A stretch of DNA of 64,000 nt from Aestuariispira ectoiniformans (GCF_025136295.1 NZ_CP062788.1:682001-746000), one strand, 5' to 3'. Shown: positions 9,252-17,277, counted from the first letter of the stretch. Numbers and translations: made by a program. The notes: generated by a model from the sequence alone, not told the origin.

Positions 9252-9857
9252 TCACGGCATGCGGTAGGGATGTTCGTCTTCTTTGTGGCCGGGGCGTTTG
9301 CTGGTGATTTGCGGCTCCCGCCTTTCTTTCCTGGCTGTCTTTTCTTCCTTCTTCTTTTTCTCGGCGGCCTTCCTGCGCCGACGGGGGATAAAGACGGTCA
9401 GGAAACCTGTTCCCAAAAAGCCCGCGCCAAATCCCGATCCGGCATAGATCAGGCCGGTGGTGGACAGGTTGAGGGCGGGGACGAAATCGTCCATCACGCC
9501 CTGTGCGGTTTCCGTGTCCAGATATTGCACCAGGATCGGCAGTTGCATGGCCGCCGGGGCCTCACGCAGTTTTTCGATGGATTGGCGGATGCGGATCTGG
9601 CGCACCAGCAGGTTCTCCAGATAGAGGCCCTCGCTGTGGACGGAGGCATCCGTATTGTTCAAAAACCGCCGGATATAGCCATAGCGGTCCAGCCCCTGTT
9701 CGGCCGCCCGGTCATCCAGCGCGTCGATCTGCCGGTTGACCTCGTCCAGTGTGCCGCCGATGCGCTGCAGGTATTGCTGGTGAAAGGCCGGGAACTGGGA
9801 CAGGAACGCCGCCCCGGCCAGACCGCCCAGGATCATCACATATTTCCGTAGACCCAC
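9252..9857 (-). CDS. DUF2937 family membrane protein
   Basis: A 201-residue protein of the DUF2937 family, function unknown. It has an N-terminal hydrophobic helix (KYVMILGGLAGAAFLS), a mid-region rich in helices with charged residues, and a second hydrophobic segment near residues 135-160. The tail is highly basic (RRRRKAAEKKKKEEKTARK) and presumably cytosolic. The topology suggests a periplasmic loop between two membrane anchors. It lies between hicA and the dienelactone hydrolase on the same strand, with no obvious operon partner. Confidence 0.7.
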   Translation of the reverse strand: MGLRKYVMILGGLAGAAFLSQFPAFHQQYLQRIGGTLDEVNRQIDALDDRAAEQGLDRYGYIRRFLNNTDASVHSEGLYLENLLVRQIRIRQSIEKLREAPAAMQLPILVQYLDTETAQGVMDDFVPALNLSTTGLIYAGSGFGAGFLGTGFLTVFIPRRRRKAAEKKKKEEKTARKERREPQITSKRPGHKEDEHPYRMP

Positions 9858-9902
9858 ATCGCCTCCTGGTCGATATCCGGAATGAACCCGGAATGAACAA
9901 AG

Positions 9903-10670
9903 TCACTTCAGTGTATCATCTAGGAAGGCGATTGTCCGTTTCCAAGCGGTCGCGGCGTCTTCCTTGTCATAGCGCCCGCCGGTCGGATTGGCGAAGGCGT
10001 GATTGGCGTCATACCAGTAGACGGACAGGCTGTCGGCCTTGCCCGCGGCGGTCATGTTTTTCTCGAAACCGTCGACCATTTCCTTGTTGATGTAATTGTC
10101 CTGGGTGCCGAAATGTCCGAGGACCGGGCCTTTCAACTGTTTCAGGTCGCTGACCGGCAGGGTGACTTGGCCATAATAGATGACGGTGGCGTCCACCGGC
10201 GTCGCCACGGATGTATTCAGCGACCAGCCGCCGCCGAAGCACCAGCCAACCGTGCCGATCCTGCCTGAGCAATCCTTGTGTTTGAGAATCCAATGGGCCC
10301 AGCTTGTCAGGGTGTCGAGCGCCTCCGGCCCCTTGACCGCCTGGGTCTGGGCGCGGGCCTGTTCGGCGGTGTCGGCGACCTTGCCCTTCATCAGGTCCAC
10401 GGCCAGGGTCAGATACCCCTGTTTGGCGAACTCCGCGGTCACCGCCTTGATCTGGTCGTTCAGGCCCCACCATTCATGGATCAGCAAAAGCGCCGGGGCC
10501 GGTGTCTTTGCGGGCTTGGCGAGAAAGCCGATTACGTTCTGGCCGCCCTCGGTGTTGAGGTGAACCTCTTCCAGGCCGCTGGCGGCGGCACGGGCCAGGC
10601 TGGGGCTGGCAAGAATGGCGGCCAGCGGCAGCGCACCTACGGATTTCAGGACGTCGCGACGTTGAAGCAT
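9903..10670 (-). CDS. dienelactone hydrolase family protein, exported
   Basis: A 255-residue alpha/beta-hydrolase of the dienelactone hydrolase family. The nucleophile motif is GWCFGGG (Cys, as in true dienelactone hydrolases). The Asp lies in GTQDNYIN and the His in YDANHAFANP. The N-terminus, beginning LQRRDVLKSVGALPL, is a Tat-like signal with an Arg pair followed by a hydrophobic core ending at an Ala-x-Ala region, so the enzyme is probably periplasmic. I start at the ATG at 10670. The open frame upstream crosses the upp terminator hairpin and is unlikely to be translated. The substrate is unknown. Confidence 0.85.
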   Translation of the reverse strand: MLQRRDVLKSVGALPLAAILASPSLARAAASGLEEVHLNTEGGQNVIGFLAKPAKTPAPALLLIHEWWGLNDQIKAVTAEFAKQGYLTLAVDLMKGKVADTAEQARAQTQAVKGPEALDTLTSWAHWILKHKDCSGRIGTVGWCFGGGWSLNTSVATPVDATVIYYGQVTLPVSDLKQLKGPVLGHFGTQDNYINKEMVDGFEKNMTAAGKADSLSVYWYDANHAFANPTGGRYDKEDAATAWKRTIAFLDDTLK

Positions 10671-10719
10671 AAGAAAAACCCCCGTGAAGAAATTGCATCC
10701 ATGCAAAATCTTACGGGGG
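10671..10719 (-). terminator. rho-independent terminator of upp
   Basis: On the minus strand a long hairpin pairs CCCCCGT/ACGGGGG (with one bulged base), AAGA/TCTT and TTGCAT/ATGCAA around a two-base loop. A TTTTTCTT run follows at once. It lies 39 bp after the upp stop. The T-run ends directly before the start codon of the next gene, the dienelactone hydrolase, so terminator and translation leader coincide. Confidence 0.85.
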
Positions 10720-10757
10720 CTTTGCGGTCCTGGACCAGTAACGGTTGCGTTATGGCC

Positions 10758-11408
10758 TTATTTCGTGCCGAACAACCGGTCGCCGGCATCGCCCAGACCC
10801 GGGACGATATAAGCCTTTTCATTCAGCTTTTCGTCGAGTGAGGCGGTGTAGATGTGAACATTGGGATAATGTTCCTGGAAGGTGCGCACGCCTTCCGGGG
10901 CGGCAACCAGGGACATGAAGCGGATGTTATGTTCCTCCACGCCGTGGCGGACCAGAACGTCCATGGCATGAACCGCGCTGTGGCCGGTGGCCAGCATCGG
11001 GTCGCAGAGGATAAACAGGCGCCCGCCGGGTTCCGGCAGTTTGACGTAATATTCGTGCGGGCGCTTGGTTTCCGGATCGCGATAGAGGCCGACATGGCCT
11101 TCGCGGGCTCCCGGCATCAGGGCGTGCAGCCCGTCGACCATGCCAAGACCGGCGCGCAGAATGGAGACGATGGCCGGTTTGCGGCCCGCCAGGACCGGTG
11201 CGTCCATTTCCTGCAGCGGGGTTTCGATCTTTTCCGTCGTCAGGGGCACGTGACGGGTGATTTCATAGCCCATCAGCAGGGCGATTTCTTTCAGCAACTG
11301 CCTGAACTGCGATGTCGGCGTTTCAATTTTCCGCATCAGGGTCAGCTTGTGCTGGACCAGCGGATGATCGACAACGTGCAGGCAGGGGAATTCGGGATTG
11401 CTTTGCAT
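10758..11408 (-). CDS. upp: uracil phosphoribosyltransferase
   Basis: Uracil phosphoribosyltransferase converts uracil plus PRPP to UMP in pyrimidine salvage. The 216-residue protein carries the PRPP-binding loop [13 protein letters not shown] and the uracil-binding C-terminal [16 protein letters not shown]. The conserved [13 protein letters not shown] and the N-terminal [15 protein letters not shown] are also present. The length is standard. The gene is monocistronic, with a strong terminator 39 bp downstream, and diverges from the large repeat protein across a 179-bp gap. I see no nucleobase permease alongside. Confidence 0.97.
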   Translation of the reverse strand: MQSNPEFPCLHVVDHPLVQHKLTLMRKIETPTSQFRQLLKEIALLMGYEITRHVPLTTEKIETPLQEMDAPVLAGRKPAIVSILRAGLGMVDGLHALMPGAREGHVGLYRDPETKRPHEYYVKLPEPGGRLFILCDPMLATGHSAVHAMDVLVRHGVEEHNIRFMSLVAAPEGVRTFQEHYPNVHIYTASLDEKLNEKAYIVPGLGDAGDRLFGTK

Positions 11409-11587
11409 GGCTTCTGACCCGGCTCATTCTTATTGTGAATAGGGGATTGTTTCCGCCCCCAAAATAACCGCAGCAAGCCGATCCGCCAAGATCATGCGGC
11501 TGATAATCCTGCGCTTTCTTTGCATGATCGTCAAAAAGGGCTGTATTTCCGGGGAAATCTGGTAAATTTCTGCGATCAACAGGGGGT

Positions 11588-14500
11588 ATGACGAACCACA
11601 TGTCTGCGGAAATCACCAAACTGCCCAGCGCCCAACGGCCGCTTGACGGGCCGAAACCGGAAGACCTGGCAAAGACGCGGGCCGGGTCCCGGCGTTTCAA
11701 CCGCCGCCTGACGGCTTTTGCGAGCCTGATATCGCTGGCCTGGCTGGGCACCTGCGTGTGGTATGTCGACCGTTTCCTTGGATGGGACCTGCTTTCGCAG
11801 ATGCTGCCGCATGAACTGGCGGGCGGCGTGGCGGGGGTTTTCGCGCCGATTGCCTTTTTCTGGTTCGCCGCCTCCTATGCCAAACGCGGCCACTCCCTGC
11901 GCTATCACACCGAGATGCTGCAACGCCAGTTGGCCCTGCTGACCTATCCGGCGGAAGACGCGGATTACCGCATACAAACTGTGGCCGACAGCCTGCGGTC
12001 CCAGGCGGCAGAGCTGAAAACCGTCAGTGACGAGGCGCAGAAAACCATCGAGGCGCTGACCACCCTGCTGCAGGAACGGACATCCGCCCTGTCCACGGCC
12101 TCGAACCGGGCGGTGGATCACGCAGGCGAGGTGCGCAGTGCCCTTTCCGGGCAGTCGGACAAACTGGAAAGCCTGTCGGACCGGCTGGAGCAGCAGCGCC
12201 GTAGTATCGACGAAACCGTGGAACAGCAGATCACCGGCCTGACCAATGCCGCCGAACTGGCGCGCAGCCGGTCGGAAGAGGTCAGCGACAGCCTCAAGGC
12301 GCAGGCCAGCGATGTGGTCGCCGCCACGGAAAAGGCGGCGAGCCGCGTAGAGGATATGAGCGGCTTGATCGACGGCTATGTGGAACAATTGTCCCAGTCG
12401 TCCGAACGGGCGCTGGACCGGACCACATCCATCGGCAATCAGCTTGACCGTACCAGCGATCATATGACCCAGGCGGTGGAATCCGTGAATATCAAGGCAG
12501 GCGATATCGCCCAGCGCCTGCGCGAAATCGTCAAACAGATCGAGGATCGACTGGGTGACAGCTTCGAGTTGCAGAAAGATGCGCTCAACGAATTTGCCGA
12601 CAAGGCGGGCGACCGTCTGGACGGGTTGTCCAAGGCCCTGCGTGACCAGACCGAAATGACCAGTGTGCGCATTCATGAGGTCTTCGTGCGCCTGGATCAT
12701 GACCTGAACAAGATGTTCGAACAGGCGCGGCGCGGCAGCAACAGCCTGGGCGATGGTCTGTCCGATCAGGCAAGCGCCTTTGGTGAACGGTTGGGCAGCC
12801 TGATGACGGAACAGACGGCGAAATTGCAGGCAAGCCTGAAACAGGGCGGCGAACAGGTGCAGGACATCACGCTTGCCCTGCAGCACCAGAGCCGGGATCT
12901 GGCCCAGGCGGTGGATCAGTCCGCCAACCGGGTCGCCAGCATCAAATCCGCGATTACCGAACAGACCGAGGAACTGGGCAACCTGTCTGCACAGTTGTCG
13001 GATCACGCACAAACCGTGAACCGGTCCGTCGATATGCAGTCGGGTGCGCTGAAGCTGGTGTCCGAACAGGCGACGGCACAGGTGGAAACACTGGGCGAGG
13101 CCCTGCGGGAACAGGCCGGTGAAATTGCCAAGGCGACCGATCTGGCCGCCGCCCGGGCGGAAGCCATCCGCGAGGCCCTGCATGCCCAGGCCCAGGAACT
13201 GGGCGAGGCGTCCAAACGCACCTACCAGCAGGCGGTCGAGGTGGAAAACCTGCTGGCGGAGCGGATGGCGGCCATCGGGACCGTTCTGGGTGACGGCGCA
13301 AAGGATGCCGAAGGGGTGCTGGCCCCGGTTCTGGAACAATCGCGCAGCATGGCGGAAAGCCTGCGCCAGCAAAGCCACGGCCTGCGGGAATCCTCCGACT
13401 GGGCGGCAGGGCAGGCGCGTTCCATCGCCGAAATCCTGGCCCAGCAAAGCAAGGACCTGCGCAGTGCCTCCGACCATGCCTCCGTTCAGGTGCGTGAAAT
13501 CCGCGACACCATCAAATATCACACCGCCGACCTGACCCAGGCGTCTGAGAAGGCGGCGCAGGAGGCGGCACGTATCCGCGAGGGACTGCGTGAGGATGCC
13601 AAGGTTCTGGGCGACCTGTCGGCAACCCTGTCCGAACAGGGCGAGGCGATCCGGCAGAGCGTGAAGGCGCAGGCCGATCAACTGGGCGGGGCTTCTGCCC
13701 AGTCAGCCGAACGGGCGTTGGAAATCCAGAACAACCTGGAAGATCAGGTCCTGGCCCTGCAGGATGCCATGAATACCGTCAGCGAGCGCCTGAACAAGGC
13801 GGGCAGCGCCTTCCGGGGTGAGGCCGGTGGCTTCAAGGAAAGCGTGGCCGACGCGCTGGCCCTGATGGAAGAAGTGGGCGAGCGCTTCTACCAGCAGAAG
13901 GAACGTCTCACCAGCGCCTCCGTCCAGGCGGGCATGCAGATGTCCGACAATCAGGAAGGCATGAAGGCCCTGAGCGATACCCTGACGAAAAGCGCCGAAG
14001 ATGCCGCCAAAACCGTGCAGATGATCTCCGATGCCTTCGCCAGCCAGTCCGGCCGGATGGGTGAGGAGGCGGACAAGGTCAGGGAACGCCTGACCTCCCT
14101 GACCGACCTGATGAAGGCGCAGTCGGAAGAATTAAGTGCGGCGGGAGACCTGTCGCACCAGAAAGTCTCGAAAATGGCGAGCACGCTGGACGAGCAGACG
14201 CAGAACCTGAACCAGTCTTCCGAACGGGCCACCAGCGCCCTGCATCAGGCTGCCACCCGCGCCCAGGCCAGCGCCAAACAACTGGCGGGTACGGTCAAGA
14301 AGGCCGCGGCCGAGGCAGAGGAAAGCATCGTCACCTTCGACAGCCAGACCGAAAAGCTGTTGGAAGCGGCGGACCGGGCAGGCGATAAACTCATCGAGAT
14401 CAAAGGGTTGGAAGAAAGCGCGCAGAAAGGCCGTTTCCTCAAGACCGTGCGCTATGTGCTGGAAGACCTGAACAGCACGGCGATTGACCTGACCCGCATC

Positions 14501-14794
14501 ATGGATGCAGACGTTCCGGAAACGGAATGGAAACGCTATGTGAAGGGGGATCGCGGGGTCTTTACCCGGGCGATCCTGCGCCAGAAACCGACCGCGGTCC
14601 TGACCCGTATCCAGGCGCGCATGCAGGAGGATTCAGAGGCCCGCGCCTATATCCTGCGCTATGTCCAGCAGTTCGACAAACTGTTGCGGGAATGCCAGAA
14701 GTCCGACCCGGAAAACCTGATGGAATCCACCCTGCTTACCGCCGATGTGGGCAAGCTCTACATTTTACTGAAACAGGCTTTGGGCGAGGACTGA
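11588..14794 (+). CDS. large two-TM protein with 25-residue tandem repeats
   Basis: A 1068-residue protein that I do not recognise as a named family. A short basic cytoplasmic N-terminus precedes two transmembrane helices (about 43-60 and 79-97). From residue 132 to roughly 780 the chain is built of 25-residue units in near-perfect register. Each unit opens with an I-R-E-x-L-like start, then Q-A/S/T, D/E-L, a Ser/Ala-Ser-Asp/Glu-x-Ala core and Q-A. This is a helical, probably coiled-coil rod with a 7+7+11 spacing. The last 130 residues, from about KGRFLKTVRYVLEDLN, look globular. The layout recalls the polarity protein TipN, but homology is not shown. The final codons were replaced by an inserted element. 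AGGGGG sits very close to the ATG, so the start is uncertain. Confidence 0.75.
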   Translation: MTNHMSAEITKLPSAQRPLDGPKPEDLAKTRAGSRRFNRRLTAFASLISLAWLGTCVWYVDRFLGWDLLSQMLPHELAGGVAGVFAPIAFFWFAASYAKRGHSLRYHTEMLQRQLALLTYPAEDADYRIQTVADSLRSQAAELKTVSDEAQKTIEALTTLLQERTSALSTASNRAVDHAGEVRSALSGQSDKLESLSDRLEQQRRSIDETVEQQITGLTNAAELARSRSEEVSDSLKAQASDVVAATEKAASRVEDMSGLIDGYVEQLSQSSERALDRTTSIGNQLDRTSDHMTQAVESVNIKAGDIAQRLREIVKQIEDRLGDSFELQKDALNEFADKAGDRLDGLSKALRDQTEMTSVRIHEVFVRLDHDLNKMFEQARRGSNSLGDGLSDQASAFGERLGSLMTEQTAKLQASLKQGGEQVQDITLALQHQSRDLAQAVDQSANRVASIKSAITEQTEELGNLSAQLSDHAQTVNRSVDMQSGALKLVSEQATAQVETLGEALREQAGEIAKATDLAAARAEAIREALHAQAQELGEASKRTYQQAVEVENLLAERMAAIGTVLGDGAKDAEGVLAPVLEQSRSMAESLRQQSHGLRESSDWAAGQARSIAEILAQQSKDLRSASDHASVQVREIRDTIKYHTADLTQASEKAAQEAARIREGLREDAKVLGDLSATLSEQGEAIRQSVKAQADQLGGASAQSAERALEIQNNLEDQVLALQDAMNTVSERLNKAGSAFRGEAGGFKESVADALALMEEVGERFYQQKERLTSASVQAGMQMSDNQEGMKALSDTLTKSAEDAAKTVQMISDAFASQSGRMGEEADKVRERLTSLTDLMKAQSEELSAAGDLSHQKVSKMASTLDEQTQNLNQSSERATSALHQAATRAQASAKQLAGTVKKAAAEAEESIVTFDSQTEKLLEAADRAGDKLIEIKGLEESAQKGRFLKTVRYVLEDLNSTAIDLTRIMDADVPETEWKRYVKGDRGVFTRAILRQKPTAVLTRIQARMQEDSEARAYILRYVQQFDKLLRECQKSDPENLMESTLLTADVGKLYILLKQALGED
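14733..14794 (+). repeat. left direct repeat (attL-like), functional gene tail
   Basis: This is the in-frame 3' end of the repeat-protein gene. Positions 14733-14760 are identical to 16738-16765. Positions 14761-14794 encode the same YILLKQALGED plus stop as the right copy but use TAC, ATT, TTA, GCT and GAC where the right copy uses TAT, ATC, CTG, GCC and GAT. Confidence 0.85.
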
Positions 14795-14923
14795 TAGCGA
14801 AATTATCAATACATCGCGCTTTTTACGATGGCCTATTACCAAATTACTTGCGTCTATATTTCAATGGACTAATCTTCATTGGTGTGATGTTTGTCCTTAA
14901 TCTATTATTAGGCGTGTAGTCCT
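14795..14923 (+). other. AT-rich leader between left repeat and deaminase gene
   Basis: A 129-bp non-coding stretch, strongly AT-rich compared with the flanking gene. Studied AvcD systems have a small antitoxin RNA (AvcI) encoded just 5' of the deaminase gene, so this is where one would look. I see only weak local pairing (CAATG/CATTG around 14862-14882) and no clear terminator. A TTG-initiated 23-residue hydrophobic frame exists at 14848-14919 but has no ribosome site. No RNA gene can be claimed from sequence alone. Confidence 0.3.
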
Positions 14924-16486
14924 ATGGTAAATTTAGCTTCAGAAATACATGCGAACGATGAAACTGGAACTGGCGTTGCCACGGATATTAAAGACCGGTT
15001 GTCTCAAGAGTTAGTGTTTGCACTTATTGGGCCTGTTGCATCAGGGGTCTCTACAGTCGCGGCACAAATAGAAGATCTTTTAAAGAGTCGGTTTGGATAT
15101 AAAGTATGTGAAATTATCAAACCCAGCGACATAATTGAAAATGAAGCCCACAGGGTAAGCACATCAACTATTCCGAAGACGCCGATTTCCAAAAGAATTC
15201 AAGCACTTCAGAATGCGGGTAATGAGTTACGAGAAAAATACGGTAACAATTATCTGATCGAAAAGTCGATTGAAAAAATTGTTGAATTTAGAAAGGCTAA
15301 TGATGGCTACAAGGATCATCTATTACTCCCTGGTAGACGGGCATATATAATAGATTCTCTTAAAAATCCCGAAGAGTTAGAGCTTCTTAAGCAAATTTAT
15401 GGTGCTACCCTCTGTGTATTTGGAGTGTTTTCGCCAGATGAAATCAGGCGCCAACGTTTGATTGATAACGGGGCGAAGGAAGACGATGTGCGGACCATTA
15501 CTTCCAGAGATGATAACGAAGTAATTTCATTCGGCCAAAAAACTAGGAAGATATTTGAAAAAGCAGATTTTTTTATCTGCAATGATCAAAAAGAAGATGT
15601 TTTAAGAGTTAAAGTTCAACGTTATCTTGACCTAATTTTCGGTACCAAAGTTATCACACCAAATAGAGCAGAGTCAGCAATGTATGAAGCAAGTTCTATA
15701 GCGGTGAATTCGGGCTGTATGTCGAGGCAAGTTGGTGCTGCTATTGTTTCAAAAAATGGTGAATTGATCTCTGTAGGATGGAATGACGTCCCCAAGTTTA
15801 CTGGCGGTCTATACTGCGAAGACGATCAATATGTCATTCACGACCAAAAAGTTGAAGACTTGGATAACCGCTGCTTTAAATGGAAGCAGAAAAAATGCCA
15901 CAATGAAATCCGAAAAAATGCAATAATTGATGACATAATTATTAAGGCTAATGAGAAAGAATTAGTTAAAAAAGATTCTGACAAGGAAAAATTAAAAGAA
16001 ATTATACAAAGTACAGATATAAGTAACTTAATAGAGTTTTCACGGTCAATTCATGCGGAGATGGAAGCAATATTAGCTGTTGCTAGAGAGGGAAAGCATT
16101 CTCTTGTCGGGTCGACGCTATATTCAAAAACCTACCCTTGTCATAATTGTGCAAGACATATTGTAGCTGCTGGTATCAAAGAAGTGATTTACATTGAGCC
16201 ATACAGGAAAAGTCTTGCAACTGACCTGCATTCGGATGCTGTGACAGAAAACCCAAATGACAAAACGCGAGTGATTTTTCGGCAATACGATGGTGTCGCA
16301 CCACGAAAATTCAGGAAATTGTTCACCCCAAGAGGGGAACGAAAAGAAGATGGGTATGTTGTTGTGCAGGACCCAAAAAAAGTGAATCCCGTTCTTCAGA
16401 TTGCATTAGACTCAAACGCCGAGTATGAAGCGAAGGTCATTGCAGATTTAGAAGAAAAAGAGCATAGTGATTCTAGGGATTCGTAG
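14924..16486 (+). CDS. AvcD/DcdV-like anti-phage deoxycytidylate deaminase
   Basis: A 520-residue two-domain protein matching the AvcD/DcdV (dCTP/dCMP deaminase) phage-defence family. These enzymes deplete deoxycytidine nucleotides during infection. The N-terminal half is a P-loop kinase-like domain with GPVASGVST at residues 36-44; the usual Walker Lys is replaced by Val. The C-terminal half is a zinc deoxycytidylate deaminase. The HAE motif has His377 and the proton-shuttling Glu379, and PCHNC has zinc ligands Cys406 and Cys409. An extra Cys-rich loop (CFKWKQKKCHNE) precedes it. The gene is AT-rich and lies inside a direct-repeat-bounded insert. No good ribosome site precedes the ATG. A host thymidylate-pathway deaminase is less likely given length and context. 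Confidence 0.88.
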   Translation: MVNLASEIHANDETGTGVATDIKDRLSQELVFALIGPVASGVSTVAAQIEDLLKSRFGYKVCEIIKPSDIIENEAHRVSTSTIPKTPISKRIQALQNAGNELREKYGNNYLIEKSIEKIVEFRKANDGYKDHLLLPGRRAYIIDSLKNPEELELLKQIYGATLCVFGVFSPDEIRRQRLIDNGAKEDDVRTITSRDDNEVISFGQKTRKIFEKADFFICNDQKEDVLRVKVQRYLDLIFGTKVITPNRAESAMYEASSIAVNSGCMSRQVGAAIVSKNGELISVGWNDVPKFTGGLYCEDDQYVIHDQKVEDLDNRCFKWKQKKCHNEIRKNAIIDDIIIKANEKELVKKDSDKEKLKEIIQSTDISNLIEFSRSIHAEMEAILAVAREGKHSLVGSTLYSKTYPCHNCARHIVAAGIKEVIYIEPYRKSLATDLHSDAVTENPNDKTRVIFRQYDGVAPRKFRKLFTPRGERKEDGYVVVQDPKKVNPVLQIALDSNAEYEAKVIADLEEKEHSDSRDS

Positions 16487-16496
16487 GGGAAATGCT

Positions 16497-16694
16497 ATGA
16501 GTAAGAAAGATGCTCAGTCGAAGCAGTTGTCCTTAAAGCTGGATGGTGAAGCTTCACCTGAACGTAAGACAGCAAAAAAAACCGAAGTTAAAGCAAAAGT
16601 TATTAGCCTTACGAGTGCAAAAACGAAGGCGTTAAGGCGAGAGGCTATTCGGCGCGTGGCGCGGTCTGGAATTTTTGCGGTGCCTCGGACATAG
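16497..16694 (+). CDS. small basic protein next to AvcD-like deaminase
   Basis: A 65-residue protein starting at the ATG at 16497 with a GGGGA ribosome site about 6 nt upstream, 10 bp after the deaminase stop. It is rich in Lys and Arg (KTAKKTEVKAKV, then KTKALRREAIRRVARSGIF), has no hydrophobic segment and no recognisable domain. The tight spacing suggests co-transcription and co-translation with the deaminase. It could be a partner protein, a nucleic-acid-binding factor or an excisionase-like element. None of these can be shown here. The original AvcD systems as I know them do not include this gene. Confidence 0.65.
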   Translation: MSKKDAQSKQLSLKLDGEASPERKTAKKTEVKAKVISLTSAKTKALRREAIRRVARSGIFAVPRT

Positions 16695-16737
16695 AATTAC
16701 CTAGAAACAAGTTAAAAAACGCAACTGTAGTCCAAAT

Positions 16738-16799
16738 TGCTTACCGCCGATGTGGGCAAGCTCTATATCCTGCTGAAACAGGCCTTGGGCGAGGATTGA
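16738..16799 (+). repeat. right direct repeat (attR-like), displaced native gene tail
   Basis: A 62-bp remnant of the original 3' end of the repeat-protein gene, still ending in YILLKQALGED plus TGA with host-like codons. It has no start codon and is not expected to be expressed. It marks the right edge of the insert. The intergenic sequence resumes GC-rich composition immediately after it. Confidence 0.85.
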
Positions 16800-16839
16800 T
16801 GCCAGAGGGTTGAGGCTCCGGGAGGGGGGCCTTCTGGTC

Positions 16840-17277
16840 CTACCGTTTTGCCTGTGAGGTGGCGATGAAATCCAGGGTCGGCTCCGACGGAATGCCTGCC
16901 CATTCGCAAGCCTCCTCCAGATCGCTGAAGACGCGATAGTCGGCGGTGATGGCCTGGTTGTTGTCGCAAAGGGCGCACCAGTAGTTCAGAACCGGTTCCG
17001 CCAGTTCGTCCAGGCTGACCATGGCAGAGCGCGGCCGCTGCAATCCTTTGGCATTGAAGCTTTCCGCCATATGGCTCTGGGCCAGTTTGATGGCGTCGAT
17101 ATCCATCTGATGCAGTTTTGAATTCCTGTCGAAGATATTGATCTGACGGTATTGCGCGCCGGGTTCGATCCGGGCGGCCACCGTGTCGAACATATCGACG
17201 CAGTCCTGCAAGGTGATCACGTTATTGAAATAGGTATAAATATGCCGATGGTCGTTATCGACCTCGCAGATCATCAT
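16840..17277 (-). CDS. hypothetical protein, STAS/SpoIIAA-like
   Basis: A 145-residue soluble protein of unknown function. The alternating strands and helices, a central INIFDRNSKLHQMDID-type segment and a closing DYRVFSDLEEACEWAGIP resemble small SpoIIAA-like/STAS proteins that alphaproteobacteria often carry in many copies. No catalytic motif is visible. The start has two consecutive ATGs at 17277 and 17274. It faces the right end of the AvcD-like insert and lies 57 bp downstream of gluQ on the same strand. The family assignment is tentative. Confidence 0.6.
   Translation of the reverse strand: MMICEVDNDHRHIYTYFNNVITLQDCVDMFDTVAARIEPGAQYRQINIFDRNSKLHQMDIDAIKLAQSHMAESFNAKGLQRPRSAMVSLDELAEPVLNYWCALCDNNQAITADYRVFSDLEEACEWAGIPSEPTLDFIATSQAKR

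Larger units (their letters stand above)
14733..16799 (+). mobile_element. 2.0-kb genomic insert carrying AvcD-like defence gene
   Basis: An AT-rich segment sits at the 3' end of the 1068-residue repeat-protein gene and is bounded by direct repeats at 14733-14794 and 16738-16799. The repeat offset is exactly 2,005 bp. The first 28 bp of the repeats are identical. The remaining 34 bp differ at six positions, all synonymous for the host gene's last codons. The left copy, now joined to the host gene, has AT-rich third positions, while the right copy has the host's GC-rich ones. The simplest reading is insertion by recombination in the 28-bp core, with the element supplying a recoded gene tail. 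This resembles prophages that integrate in the 3' end of icd. Contents are the deaminase gene and a 65-aa gene only, with no recombinase. Confidence 0.8.

Noticed and set aside
11576-13681. A 701-codon open frame on the minus strand opposite the 25-residue-repeat gene
   Set aside because: It mirrors a GC-rich, highly repetitive gene in which antisense stops are rare. Its translation is Gln/Arg/Leu-rich low-complexity without domains, and no ribosome site precedes it.
14848-14919. A TTG-initiated 23-residue hydrophobic peptide before the AvcD-like gene
   Set aside because: It resembles a membrane peptide or toxin, but there is no Shine-Dalgarno sequence and the frame simply continues an antisense-style open frame from the upstream gene. 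Noted as a possible leader only.
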